A DNA stretch of 17,201 nucleotides from CAYVGO01 sp964450725. Lineage in GTDB: Bacteria > Bacteroidota > Bacteroidia > Bacteroidales > UBA932. Within the stretch, counting starts at the first letter, position 1. Every line of letters begins with the position of its first letter. The stretch lies in NCBI GenBank assembly GCA_964450725.1, contig CAYVGO010000050.1, positions 1 to 17,201 of the forward strand. The letters are read 5' to 3'. Below, piece after piece: positions 7,581 to 15,783 of this stretch. Below the pieces are notes generated by a model, which saw nothing but the letters and a program-made list of their open reading frames with translations, was not told the DNA's origin and ran no database searches. The position numbers and the translations under genes were made by a program.

Positions 7581-8399
7581 ATGGATTATGATTATGTCTA
7601 TCACGTTTTAGTCTCAGATCTTCAAAATTACTTACGTACTTCAAAGTTACAGTCTTTGGTCATTGGAGAGTCGGGAGGTATAGACTCTGCCTTGGTAACT
7701 GTTTTGGCAAGTGCAGCCTGTAAAGCGGAAAATATCCCTCTCATAGCACGCTATATTCACATTGAAACCAACAAACCTGACGAAAAAGAACGGGCTACAA
7801 TGGCAGGAAAAGAATTTGCAGATGATTTTAAGAGTGTAGATTTAACCTCTCTCTACAAAACGCTTTTTATGACCATTGAAGAAAATCACAACCCCTTGAC
7901 AACCCTTGATTATCGCATTCGGTTAGGAAATATGAAAGCCCGCATGAGAATGATTTACCTCTACAATTTAGCACAAAAACATCGCGGACTTGTTCTTTCG
8001 ACAGATAATTGGACTGAATATCTGTTAGGTTTTTGGACTTTACATGGCGATGTAGGAGATTATGCTCCGATTCAAATGCTATGGAAAACGGAAGTTTACG
8101 AATTATCTAAATATTGTATTGAAAATGTATTGAAACGTAAGGAAGAAAAAATAGCATTACAGTTATGTATAGATGCTGTTCCAACCGACGGATTAGGTAC
8201 AACATCTTCTGATTTGGAACAACTTGAGGCAGCAAGTTATCAAGAGGTAGATCAACTTTTAATCCGCTATACGGAAAATAACGAACGGAGTACAGACTTA
8301 TTGGAACATCCTGTTATCAAGCGCCATCTTCAATCGTCGTATAAGCGTAAACTTCCCATTTGCGTACCAAGAAAGTTATATGAAGTCAAACAAAAATAG
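7581..8399 (+). CDS. nadE: NAD(+) synthetase family protein (ammonia-type, variant)
   Basis: A 272-residue enzyme of the adenine-nucleotide alpha-hydrolase fold, expected to adenylate and amidate deamido-NAD (nicotinic acid adenine dinucleotide) to make NAD. The PP-loop SGGIDS is at residues 31-36. NMKARMRM at 117-124 is the conserved helix, and STDNWTEYLLGFWTLHGDVGD at 140-160 corresponds to GTDHAAEAxTGFFTKYGDGGxD in E. coli-type NadE. No glutaminase domain is present, so ammonia or a separate amidotransferase would supply nitrogen. The active-site segment is altered: GTDH is STDN, FFTKYGDGG is FWTLHGDVG and the loop is one residue shorter. Substrate preference could therefore differ; for example, the Francisella enzyme acts on the mononucleotide. 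It precedes lnt by 29 nt. Confidence 0.85.
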   Translation: MDYDYVYHVLVSDLQNYLRTSKLQSLVIGESGGIDSALVTVLASAACKAENIPLIARYIHIETNKPDEKERATMAGKEFADDFKSVDLTSLYKTLFMTIEENHNPLTTLDYRIRLGNMKARMRMIYLYNLAQKHRGLVLSTDNWTEYLLGFWTLHGDVGDYAPIQMLWKTEVYELSKYCIENVLKRKEEKIALQLCIDAVPTDGLGTTSSDLEQLEAASYQEVDQLLIRYTENNERSTDLLEHPVIKRHLQSSYKRKLPICVPRKLYEVKQK

Positions 8400-8407
8400 T
8401 ACTTTTG
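8400..8407 (+). promoter_or_regulatory. Candidate internal promoter of lnt
   Basis: TACTTTTG is an exact TAnnTTTG element directly after the nadE stop and 22 nt before the lnt ATG. It lies in the 16-bp sequence 8396-8411, which is identical to the one in the promoter of the beta-barrel gene on the other strand. No TTTG is found at the -33 spacing. Confidence 0.45.
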
Positions 8408-8428
8408 CAAACTTAATTTCAAAACCTT

Positions 8429-10126
8429 ATGATTTTTAAACTAAATTTACTGCAAAAATACTTGCTTACTTTGCTTGCCGCTTTACTGACGGCTTCATCC
8501 TGGTACATCTCCGGTATTATTCTTTTTGTGGGATTGGTACCGATACTGATTGTTGAAGCAAGTTGTCAAAAGTTCTGGAGTAAAATCGGATTTACATTAC
8601 TCTTTGTTACTTTATGGACTTTGGGTATTACTTGGTGGGTAGGACAAGCGGCTATCATGGGAGTTGTTGCCACAGTTGTAGGGCATGTCCTTGTGTTTGG
8701 ACTTATGTTTGTCATTTTTGTAGCCTCCAAAAAGAAATTCGGAGCAAAAATCGGGTACTGTTTACTTGTTTTACTTTGGCTATCGTGGGAATGGTGTCAT
8801 TTTGATACAGAGTTTCAATTCCCATGGACAATTTTAGGGAATGCGTTTTATCAAGATATTGTACTGATACAATTCTATGAATACACCGGAGTATTAGGTG
8901 GAAGTTTATGGATATTTGCGGTTAATTTACTTATATTTTATATCCTTTATTTACGTTACAAAAATGGTTCGTGGGCAAATTTAGGAAAATTGTATATTTT
9001 GACCGGAGTATTGATTGGTGTTCCCATGTTAATTTCCTGTTATAAGTTTTACACCTATAAAGAGGTTGAAAATCCGTGCAAGGTAGGAATAATACAACCG
9101 AATATTGATCCTTATACCGATAAATTCTATGGTCTCTCAACCTCAGAGCAATTGGATATTATATTATCATTAGCCGACACTGTTGCTTCAAAAAATGTAG
9201 ACTATATCATTACTCCTGAAACTGCCTTGACCGGATTTTTAGAAGAGAGATATGCAAGCGCTTCACTGAATGTTGAAACTATCCGTAATTTTTTGAGAGA
9301 AAAAGCACCACAAGCCACATTTATTATAGGAACATACTCTGTAAAATATTATCAACAAGGAGAATATTCTCCTACAATGCAACAAACCTTCTCAGGGGAA
9401 TACTACGACACTTTTAATTCTGCATTATTTATTGATACTACTTGGAATATGCCAATTGCTCACAAATCTAAATTGGTCATCGGTTTAGAAATGTTTCCCT
9501 ACCCTCAATATCTCCGGTTCTTACGGCATTTATTGGTAGACTTGGGTGAGCCTACCGGCGGATTAGGTACCGACAAAACAAGATTGGTTGTACCTAAAAG
9601 TCAATTCAGAGCCGCTACTGCCATTTGTTATGAATCCGTATTCGGAGAAAACTGGACTAAATTTGTAAAAAACGGAGCCAATGTCATGTTTTTAATCTCA
9701 AATGACGGATGGTGGAAAAATACCGTAGGATATTGGCAGCACTATAACTTTGCAAAACTACGAGCTATTGAGTCACGCAGAAGTGTAGCCAGAAGTGCCA
9801 ACACAGGAATATCTGCTATTGTTAATCAAAAAGGAGAAATCGTACAAGAAACTAAATGGTGGACAAAAGATGCCATCATCGGTACACTCAATTTGAATAA
9901 TCAATTAACATTTTATGTAAAGCATGGGGACTATATCGGAAAGCTTGCAGCATGGGCATTGGTGGTTATATATGCTTATCTATTCACTAAGTTATGGTTA
10001 AAAAGATCAAAGCGAGTAAAGGAAAATCCATCGCCTGCAAAAACAAAACAAAAAAAGAAAGGTAAGAATTCACCTCCTCAGACTAAATCCAAAGGAAACA
10101 AAAACCATTCTACAAAAAAGAATTAA
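8429..10126 (+). CDS. lnt: Apolipoprotein N-acyltransferase
   Basis: Lnt adds the third acyl chain to the N-terminal cysteine of bacterial lipoproteins at the periplasmic face of the inner membrane. The 565 residues comprise about six N-terminal hydrophobic segments (to about residue 205), a nitrilase-like catalytic domain (about 215-490), a last membrane helix (about 505-521) and a tail. The triad is visible: Glu264 in TPETAL, Lys346 in AHKSKLV and Cys400 in AICYESVFG. SNDGWW (424-429) and the following WQHYNFAKLRAIESRR also match the family. VIGLEMFPYP replaces the proteobacterial LVPFGEY, keeping the second catalytic-region Glu (354). The C-terminal ~42 residues are an unusual lysine-rich, low-complexity tail, presumably cytoplasmic. 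It lies 29 nt behind nadE, with a possible promoter of its own. Confidence 0.95.
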   Translation: MIFKLNLLQKYLLTLLAALLTASSWYISGIILFVGLVPILIVEASCQKFWSKIGFTLLFVTLWTLGITWWVGQAAIMGVVATVVGHVLVFGLMFVIFVASKKKFGAKIGYCLLVLLWLSWEWCHFDTEFQFPWTILGNAFYQDIVLIQFYEYTGVLGGSLWIFAVNLLIFYILYLRYKNGSWANLGKLYILTGVLIGVPMLISCYKFYTYKEVENPCKVGIIQPNIDPYTDKFYGLSTSEQLDIILSLADTVASKNVDYIITPETALTGFLEERYASASLNVETIRNFLREKAPQATFIIGTYSVKYYQQGEYSPTMQQTFSGEYYDTFNSALFIDTTWNMPIAHKSKLVIGLEMFPYPQYLRFLRHLLVDLGEPTGGLGTDKTRLVVPKSQFRAATAICYESVFGENWTKFVKNGANVMFLISNDGWWKNTVGYWQHYNFAKLRAIESRRSVARSANTGISAIVNQKGEIVQETKWWTKDAIIGTLNLNNQLTFYVKHGDYIGKLAAWALVVIYAYLFTKLWLKRSKRVKENPSPAKTKQKKKGKNSPPQTKSKGNKNHSTKKN

Positions 10127-10137
10127 CCGTTATTCCT

Positions 10138-10168
10138 TTTGCATTTCCATAAAAATATATTACCTTTG
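10138..10168 (+). promoter_or_regulatory. Consensus Bacteroidota promoter of rpmE2
   Basis: TTTG (10138-10141), a 19-nt spacer and TACCTTTG (10161-10168) match both elements of the primary sigma factor consensus exactly. The leader would be ~35 nt. A promoter this strong fits a ribosomal protein gene. Confidence 0.85.
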
Positions 10169-10208
10169 CCCCGCATTAAAAATAGAATAATCATTTATAT
10201 CATATTTT

Positions 10209-10463
10209 ATGAAGAAAGATATCCATCCAACAAATTACCGCACGGTTGTATTTAAAGACATGTCCAATGAAACAGTTTTTATAACCAAAAGTACCGTAAA
10301 TACTAAGGAAACAATTACTATTGACGGTGTTGAGTATCCGCTGTATAAAGTCGATATATCAAACACATCGCACCCATTCTACACAGGAAAAATGAAATTA
10401 GTTGATATTGCAGGACGTGTAGATAAGTTTAACAGCCGATACGGCAATCGAAAAAAAGAGTAG
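10209..10463 (+). CDS. rpmE2: 50S ribosomal protein L31, type B (zinc-free form)
   Basis: An 84-residue protein of the L31 family, which bridges the large and small subunits. MKKDIHPTNYRTVVFKDMS is the family N-terminus, and HPFYTGKMKLVDIAGRVDKFNSRYG (residues 56-80) is the conserved C-terminal half. The four zinc-binding cysteines of type A L31 are missing, which makes this the type B (C-minus) form. In many bacteria type B replaces the zinc form when zinc is scarce; in Bacteroidota it is, from memory, the normal form. It is a monocistronic unit with a perfect promoter upstream and a strong terminator 8 nt after its stop codon. I see no Zur-like operator. Confidence 0.97.
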   Translation: MKKDIHPTNYRTVVFKDMSNETVFITKSTVNTKETITIDGVEYPLYKVDISNTSHPFYTGKMKLVDIAGRVDKFNSRYGNRKKE

Positions 10464-10470
10464 ATTTATA

Positions 10471-10500
10471 AAAAGTCCTTACCTAAAGTAAGGATTTTTT
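10471..10500 (+). terminator. Rho-independent terminator after rpmE2
   Basis: TCCTTAC (10476-10482) pairs perfectly with GTAAGGA (10488-10494) around the loop CTAAA, followed by six T. Flanking A and T runs extend the stem. It separates rpmE2 from porU, so porU needs a promoter of its own or readthrough. Confidence 0.9.
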
Positions 10501-10526
10501 GTTTCACGCAGTACAGATTGACTTTA
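10498..10526 (+). promoter_or_regulatory. Weak candidate promoter of porU
   Basis: TTTG at 10498-10501, in the T-tract of the rpmE2 terminator, and TGACTTTA at 10519-10526 (6 of 8 matches to TAnnTTTG) are 17 nt apart. Both spacing and sequence are imperfect, and the leader would be very short. It is listed because no better site precedes porU. Confidence 0.2.
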
Positions 10527-10538
10527 CACATTTCCATC

Positions 10539-13500
10539 ATGCTTGCGTCCTTTCTAAACAATTATTTCACAGTAAATTTTCATAAAGAAATTAAACACTA
10601 TAGCCAGATAAAACATTTTGTATTATTTGTTATAGTGTTTTTGTTTTCTTGTTATGCTGTGGCAAATACTGTCGAACGAACATTGTCTTGGACAAATCAA
10701 AGTTTTACGGAGGCTACTTTTGACAATTCTCCCCTACCCTTCTATGTAGAAGTTTTTGACATTGCTGATACTTCTGAAACTCCTACTCTCAAAGTTGAAC
10801 AAACCAGTACATTACCTTACGATAACCCGTTTGTAACAATCCCTGTATCATCTGACTTTAGTTTCACCTTCACCAACGGTTTTGCTAATGGACAAACTAA
10901 AATGCGGATAAAGATTATTCCTTTGCGAAAAATCGGAAATACCGTAGAGCGATTAGAGCGATTTACATTGACGTTTTCCGGTCAAGAAAGTTCCTTTTCA
11001 ACTCCTTCCCACCGACAAAATGTTACAAAAAGTACAACTACAAGTTCCGTATTATCCGGTGGCAAATGGTTGAGACTGAAAGTGAAACAAAGCGGAGTTT
11101 ACAAACTTACTCAGCAACAAGTTCAATCTTTAGGTTTTTCAGACATTAGCCAAATATCTGTATGGTCTAACGGAGCCATACCGTTGCCTTTAGATAACAA
11201 CATTGAACATCCGGATGATTTACACCAGTTGCCATCACAACTCAGCAATAATTATATTGCTTTTTATTGTCCGACAAAACTACAGATTACTTATCAAAGC
11301 GACGATGATCGTTTTAAAGTTATACCCAATCCATATTCTAATAGCAGTTATATTTATATTACCGACAGTAAACCGGTACAAAGAATTACTGACCTCCCTT
11401 ATGACCATACTCCAGTAACCGTTATCAATAGTTATAATCACATAGTACATCATGAAAATGATGATATAAACCTCTTAAAATCGGGACGACACTGGTACGG
11501 CGAACGATTTGATGCCACACCTACCCGAAGTTTTCCTTTTCCGTTACCGCCATTAGCCGATAATGCGACCATTTCTTTTGAGGCTGTTGTAGCCACCCGC
11601 AGTACACAATCTTGTCAAATGTCTGTTTCATTTAACAGTACACCCGTTACAAGTTTTACACTCACTCCGATTTTATATGTTGACCAGTACGGAGATTTGG
11701 TGATGGTAGATACTTTGCGTCATCAATCTACACTTTCGTCTCAAAATCTGCTGTTTTCCATGACCTTTCAGAAGCAGGGCAATGCTACTAATACTTACGC
11801 TTACTTAGATTATTTGACTTTAGATGTGCGTTGTGCGTTAACTTTTCAAAAAGGAAAGTGGTTAGTTTTCAGAGACAATCAACATGACTTGACATTGCCG
11901 CAAGTGAGATATGAAATCAATAACAGTGTTAGCAATTTACAGGTTTGGGATATTACGGATATTCATCAAACCAAAGCCATGACGCTCAGCCATGTTAATA
12001 ACAAAAGTTATCTTTCTTCCGAAGGTAGTCTTAAAACCTTCATTGCATTTACACCGGAAATGCTGCTATCTCCTGAAAATCCGGAAGAAATACCCAATCA
12101 AAATTTACATGGACTACAAAACTATAGCGATTACCTAATCATTACTCACCCCGATTTTCTACCACAAGCAGAACGTTTGGCTACCCTTCACCGAACAAAA
12201 AGCAATCTTTCGGTAGAGATTTTTACGACCTCACAAATCTATAATGAATATTCTTCGGGTATTCCCGATGTCAGCGCTATTCGTAATTTCATTCGACAAT
12301 ATCATCGGCGGGGAATTACTCCACAACATGTTTTGTTATTGGGAGACGGTTCATATCAAAATAAAGAAGGAGAGCGCGGCTATGCAAAAGTGCCAACCTA
12401 TCAGTCTTTTAATTCTACAACTGTTTCAGACAGTTATCAGTCTGATGATTTTTTTGCATTCTTAGATGATGATGAAAACTTTGATACAGACGGTAGAATT
12501 ACAGGATTTTTAGATGTCAATATCGGACGTTTACCGGTCAATGATGCTGACGAAGCCAATATTGTAATCCGAAAAATAGAACAGTACATGAATACGGCAG
12601 AAGGAGATTGGCAAAATACGGCTGTTTTTATTGCCGATGATGAAGACGGAAACATTCACGTATCACAAACCGAAACTATTGCCAACAACTATGCACAAGC
12701 CGTACCTTCGGCTGAAATCAAAAAAATATATTTTGACGCATACCCTAAAATCCGTAACGGAAACTCATATACCTACCCTCAGGTCAACAACGAAATTCAA
12801 ACTGCGGTAAACAGCGGTGCGTTGTTGGTTTCATATACCGGTCATGCCAATAATTTATGGCTGGCTCATGAGAGTGTACTGACCATTCCTGAAATTGAAC
12901 ACTGGCAAAATAGAAATCGCTATCCTTTATTCATTACGGCCACCTGCGAGTTTTCAAGGTTTGACCTTTTCTACGAGCGTTCTGCCGGAGAATATGCTTT
13001 GCTTAATCCTAACGGTGGTATGGTAGGATTACTGTCCACCACTCGAGTGGTTTATGCGGGAGCAAATTTTACTTTAGCACAAAGTTTTTTTAATCATTTC
13101 GTCGCACGAAATACCGACGGTTCTGTACTCACTATCGGAGAAATTGTAAAGCGGGCAAAAAACAGTGTCAATACAGGGGTAAATCAACTTTGCTTTGCAT
13201 TATTGGCAGACCCTGCATTAAAACTGCATCAGTCCACCCTACAAATTACCATGACGGCACCCGATACTTTGAAAGGATTAGACAAGGTTACACTACACGG
13301 AAACATTTCACTGCCGTCTGACAAGGATACGATGACCATTACGGTTTTTGATGCACCGCAGAATAAAACAACCTTAGGAAATATCGGAGAAACTGTCAAC
13401 ACTCCTTATACCTATAAAGTTTGGGATAAAAGACTTTTTAAAGGAAAAGTAACAACACAAAACAATCTGTTTACTTCAACATTTATTATTCCCAAGAATA

Positions 13501-14279
13501 TAGGAGAAACTTTCAGAGAAAGTAAGATTACTGCCTTTGGAAAAATACAACAAGGGTTCATTGACGGCCATAACATCACCTCAAAAGTCGGAGGATTGGG
13601 AAACAACACACTCACAGACACACAAGGTCCGGAAATGTTGCTTTACATGAATGACGAACGTTTTGTCTCCGGAGGAATTACCAATAACAGTCCCATCTTT
13701 ATTGCTAAATTGACCGACTCATCGGGTATCAACACCTTTGGCGGAGAAAATCAGGATATTCTTTTAGAAATTTCAAACGCAACCACACCTCACGTTTTGA
13801 ACCGCTATTACAAAGCCGAAGTCAACTCTTTTACCAAAGGAAGTATTCAGTACCCTTTACCAACAATGCCCGAAGGACAATATACGGCAACACTATCTGC
13901 CAGCGACATTGCCGGCAACAGAAGTCAGGCAACGCTGCAATTTGTCATTGCCAAAGAAGAAAAATTTACCCTCTCTCACGTACTCAATTACCCTAATCCG
14001 TTTACCCAGAAAACGGCGTTCTTTTTCGAACACAATCGTCCTTACCAGTCTATGGAAGTAATGATACAGGTTTTCACCGTATCAGGAAAGTTAGTCAAAA
14101 CCATTCGGCATTATACAATGGAGGGTTCGGCATCATTACGAAGTACTCCGATTGAGTGGGATGGTAGAGATGACTTCGGAGATAAAATAGGACGCGGTGT
14201 ATATCTTTACAAACTGACCGTAAAAAACAGTAGTGATGAGGTAGCCTCACATATTGAAAAATTAGTCATTTTACAATAA
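10539..14279 (+). CDS. porU: Type IX secretion system sortase PorU (C25-like cysteine peptidase)
   Basis: PorU cleaves the C-terminal signal domain from type IX cargo on the cell surface and helps attach cargo to anionic LPS. With the ATG at 10539 the protein has 1246 residues; a TTG at 10518 would add seven. A long signal peptide (hydrophobic core FVLFVIVFLFS) ends near AVA-N, about residue 42. A beta-rich N-terminal region runs to about residue 520. The gingipain-like C25 domain follows, with LLLGDGSYQN, the catalytic His in SYTGHANN (about residue 769, codon at 12843) and the catalytic Cys in TATCEFSRFD (about residue 803, codon at 12945). An Ig-like region and a C-terminal FlgD/T9SS-type domain (YPNPF near 13990, IEWDGRD, GRGVYLYKL) complete it. 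porV and gldJ, common neighbours, are not in this window. Length and order are normal for PorU. Confidence 0.92.
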   Translation: MLASFLNNYFTVNFHKEIKHYSQIKHFVLFVIVFLFSCYAVANTVERTLSWTNQSFTEATFDNSPLPFYVEVFDIADTSETPTLKVEQTSTLPYDNPFVTIPVSSDFSFTFTNGFANGQTKMRIKIIPLRKIGNTVERLERFTLTFSGQESSFSTPSHRQNVTKSTTTSSVLSGGKWLRLKVKQSGVYKLTQQQVQSLGFSDISQISVWSNGAIPLPLDNNIEHPDDLHQLPSQLSNNYIAFYCPTKLQITYQSDDDRFKVIPNPYSNSSYIYITDSKPVQRITDLPYDHTPVTVINSYNHIVHHENDDINLLKSGRHWYGERFDATPTRSFPFPLPPLADNATISFEAVVATRSTQSCQMSVSFNSTPVTSFTLTPILYVDQYGDLVMVDTLRHQSTLSSQNLLFSMTFQKQGNATNTYAYLDYLTLDVRCALTFQKGKWLVFRDNQHDLTLPQVRYEINNSVSNLQVWDITDIHQTKAMTLSHVNNKSYLSSEGSLKTFIAFTPEMLLSPENPEEIPNQNLHGLQNYSDYLIITHPDFLPQAERLATLHRTKSNLSVEIFTTSQIYNEYSSGIPDVSAIRNFIRQYHRRGITPQHVLLLGDGSYQNKEGERGYAKVPTYQSFNSTTVSDSYQSDDFFAFLDDDENFDTDGRITGFLDVNIGRLPVNDADEANIVIRKIEQYMNTAEGDWQNTAVFIADDEDGNIHVSQTETIANNYAQAVPSAEIKKIYFDAYPKIRNGNSYTYPQVNNEIQTAVNSGALLVSYTGHANNLWLAHESVLTIPEIEHWQNRNRYPLFITATCEFSRFDLFYERSAGEYALLNPNGGMVGLLSTTRVVYAGANFTLAQSFFNHFVARNTDGSVLTIGEIVKRAKNSVNTGVNQLCFALLADPALKLHQSTLQITMTAPDTLKGLDKVTLHGNISLPSDKDTMTITVFDAPQNKTTLGNIGETVNTPYTYKVWDKRLFKGKVTTQNNLFTSTFIIPKNIGETFRESKITAFGKIQQGFIDGHNITSKVGGLGNNTLTDTQGPEMLLYMNDERFVSGGITNNSPIFIAKLTDSSGINTFGGENQDILLEISNATTPHVLNRYYKAEVNSFTKGSIQYPLPTMPEGQYTATLSASDIAGNRSQATLQFVIAKEEKFTLSHVLNYPNPFTQKTAFFFEHNRPYQSMEVMIQVFTVSGKLVKTIRHYTMEGSASLRSTPIEWDGRDDFGDKIGRGVYLYKLTVKNSSDEVASHIEKLVILQ

Positions 14280-14303
14280 TGCTTATCTATCTCACCACTA
14301 CAA

Positions 14304-14325
14304 TTCAACAGCATCTGCTATTGAA
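14304..14325 (-). terminator. Inverted repeat between convergent porU and the ddh operon
   Basis: On the minus strand TTCAATAGCA pairs with TGCTGTTGAA (ten positions, one G-U pair, tiny loop). The same repeat on the plus strand has one mismatch. It lies in the 49-nt gap between the stop codons and folds better in the minus-strand transcript. There is no T-run after it, so it may be a processing or termination hairpin rather than a classic terminator. Confidence 0.4.
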
Positions 14326-14328
14326 AAC

Positions 14329-14595
14329 TTATGCTATTTCTACCAACTCTTTGGCAAGTGCATTTAACGCCCCTTGAAATTCTGTATGTAATTCCTTAAA
14401 ATACTTTTTAGTATTATTTTTAGGGTAGGCATTACATTTTATCCTCATGGAACTATTAACATTGATAATCTTATTCAACAATGCCTCCTGTTTTGCCAGC
14501 GCAGCGTCATCTTGGTTGATTACCTCTGAAGTACAGTGATAAACCATCACTGATGTAAAATATTCTACCTCTTTTTTAAATCTTCTGATTGTCAT
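14329..14595 (-). CDS. Small conserved-looking protein of unknown function
   Basis: An 88-residue, probably cytoplasmic, mainly helical protein beginning MTIRRFKKEVEYFTS. It has no signal peptide, membrane helix or recognised motif. Charged helices dominate (ALAKQEALLNKIINVNSS, YFKELHTEFQGALNALAKELVE), with two cysteines at about residues 21 and 54. I chose the ATG at 14595: a longer reading to 14730 would run 112 nt into the ddh coding region. The gene starts 23 nt after the ddh stop on the same strand with no terminator between, so it is probably translated from the ddh mRNA. It resembles short uncharacterised Bacteroidota proteins that I remember with a similar 'RxFKKEVEY' start, but I cannot name a family. 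No function is proposed. Confidence 0.65.
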   Translation of the reverse strand: MTIRRFKKEVEYFTSVMVYHCTSEVINQDDAALAKQEALLNKIINVNSSMRIKCNAYPKNNTKKYFKELHTEFQGALNALAKELVEIA

Positions 14596-14618
14596 AATTA
14601 CTATAATTTTATTGATAA

Positions 14619-15524
14619 CTAAACTAAACTTTTCACCAGTTGTTCTCTGCTTCCCTGTAAATAATGAAATGGAGGAATTTCCGGCATAGTATAACAACCG
14701 GGTTGCTGACGTAAAACCGCACGGGCACAAGATACTAAAATTTGAGCCGTCAGTGCCGGATTATTGATGTGCATTCTAAATTCAAACAACTGATTTTGCG
14801 TAATGCCCGATACGCCTTTTCGTTCTATGTGTGTGGCATGTCCCATATCTTTCAAAGCATCAACAGACTCTACCTGAGTTACTACAGTTTCATCTTTAGC
14901 AAAATAAGCATCTGTTTTTATCTCTTTTTCTATGGTTTTAAAATCGGCATCAGCCTCTAACTCTACGTAAACCATTCGGCGATGTACACCGGTTCCTGTC
15001 GGAATGGTCATTGACAAAGCATCTTTTACCCCTTTTTTACTTTTTGCAGCAACAGAATGTCCCATGCTCATACCGGGACCAAAATTGGTATAAGTAATTC
15101 CTTTGGGGGCTAAAGCCAACAATAAAGAACGTACGACAGAATCACTACCCGGATCCCAGCCGGCACTGATAATGGAACGTGCTCCACTTTTTTTACAAGC
15201 ACCATCAAGAGATGTACACAAATTCCACAAAGCATCTCCGTGAATATCGAAACTATCGACGGTGGCTATTCCTTTTTTGACAATCTCTAAAGCAGTTTCG
15301 GGAATTGTTCTGGTAGGGCCACACAAAATAGCGACATCAACCTTTCCTAAATCATCAATATTACTTACAATTTTCACTCCTTGCAGTTCTGCGGGAATAC
15401 TACCGGCACTGCTTGCTCTGCGTACAACTCCCACCAACTCCATATCTTCTGCTGCCCGTAATGCCTCTACGGTGTAGCGTCCAATATTTCCATAACTTAC
15501 AACGGCAACTTTAATTTTGTTCAT
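14619..15524 (-). CDS. ddh: meso-Diaminopimelate D-dehydrogenase
   Basis: The enzyme (EC 1.4.1.16) reversibly interconverts meso-diaminopimelate with L-tetrahydrodipicolinate using NADP(H). It thereby offers a one-step route to the peptidoglycan and lysine precursor. The 301 residues start with a Rossmann fold (VVSYGNIG, residues 8-15). TVDSFDIHGD (88-97), SAGWDPGSDSV (120-130) and FGPGMSMGHS (148-157) match the substrate-binding parts of Corynebacterium Ddh. NPALTAQILVSCARAV (255-270) is the conserved C-terminal helix. Corynebacterium Ddh is longer (about 320 residues) and has an insertion after the 'P-S-x-x' loop that is missing here (IPTGTGVHRRMV), as in the shorter 'type II' enzymes such as that of Symbiobacterium. 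The type II label is my inference. It is transcribed from a consensus promoter and followed by a small unknown gene. Confidence 0.93.
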   Translation of the reverse strand: MNKIKVAVVSYGNIGRYTVEALRAAEDMELVGVVRRASSAGSIPAELQGVKIVSNIDDLGKVDVAILCGPTRTIPETALEIVKKGIATVDSFDIHGDALWNLCTSLDGACKKSGARSIISAGWDPGSDSVVRSLLLALAPKGITYTNFGPGMSMGHSVAAKSKKGVKDALSMTIPTGTGVHRRMVYVELEADADFKTIEKEIKTDAYFAKDETVVTQVESVDALKDMGHATHIERKGVSGITQNQLFEFRMHINNPALTAQILVSCARAVLRQQPGCYTMPEIPPFHYLQGSREQLVKSLV

Positions 15525-15564
15525 AACGACTCTATTTTTAAATTTTATTTACATTAATTTGCCG

Positions 15565-15596
15565 CAAAAATACTACATTATTATGGTACATGCAAA
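15565..15596 (-). promoter_or_regulatory. Consensus promoter of ddh
   Basis: On the minus strand TTTG (15593-15596), a 20-nt spacer and TATTTTTG (15565-15572) fit the Bacteroidota primary promoter exactly. The leader would be about 35 nt. It probably drives both ddh and the small gene behind it. Confidence 0.8.
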
Positions 15597-15783
15597 AACT
15601 CTTGCTCTGTGAAATCAATTTTCAACCATACAACAAACAACGGTTATACACAAACTCGTAGAGAGTTTCTCCTCGCCTTACAGGTATTAAAAAGAATGGC
15701 TTAGTCATCTATTGACCGTTTACTGTCCACCCTTACTCTTGTTACAGACAAAAATTCAATGATCACAATAACCAGGTGCCACA

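Noticed and set aside
10518..10538. TTG start for porU
   Set aside because: It adds seven residues ahead of an already long signal-peptide n-region, and an ATG is available at 10539.
10580..10680. Lipoprotein signal (FLFSC) in PorU
   Set aside because: The -2 position is Phe, which fits a lipobox poorly. A type I cleavage after AVA a few residues later is the better reading and agrees with known PorU proteins.
14596..14730. N-terminal extension of the small gene behind ddh
   Set aside because: The extra 45 codons lie mostly inside the ddh coding sequence in another frame. The conserved-looking protein begins at the ATG at 14595.
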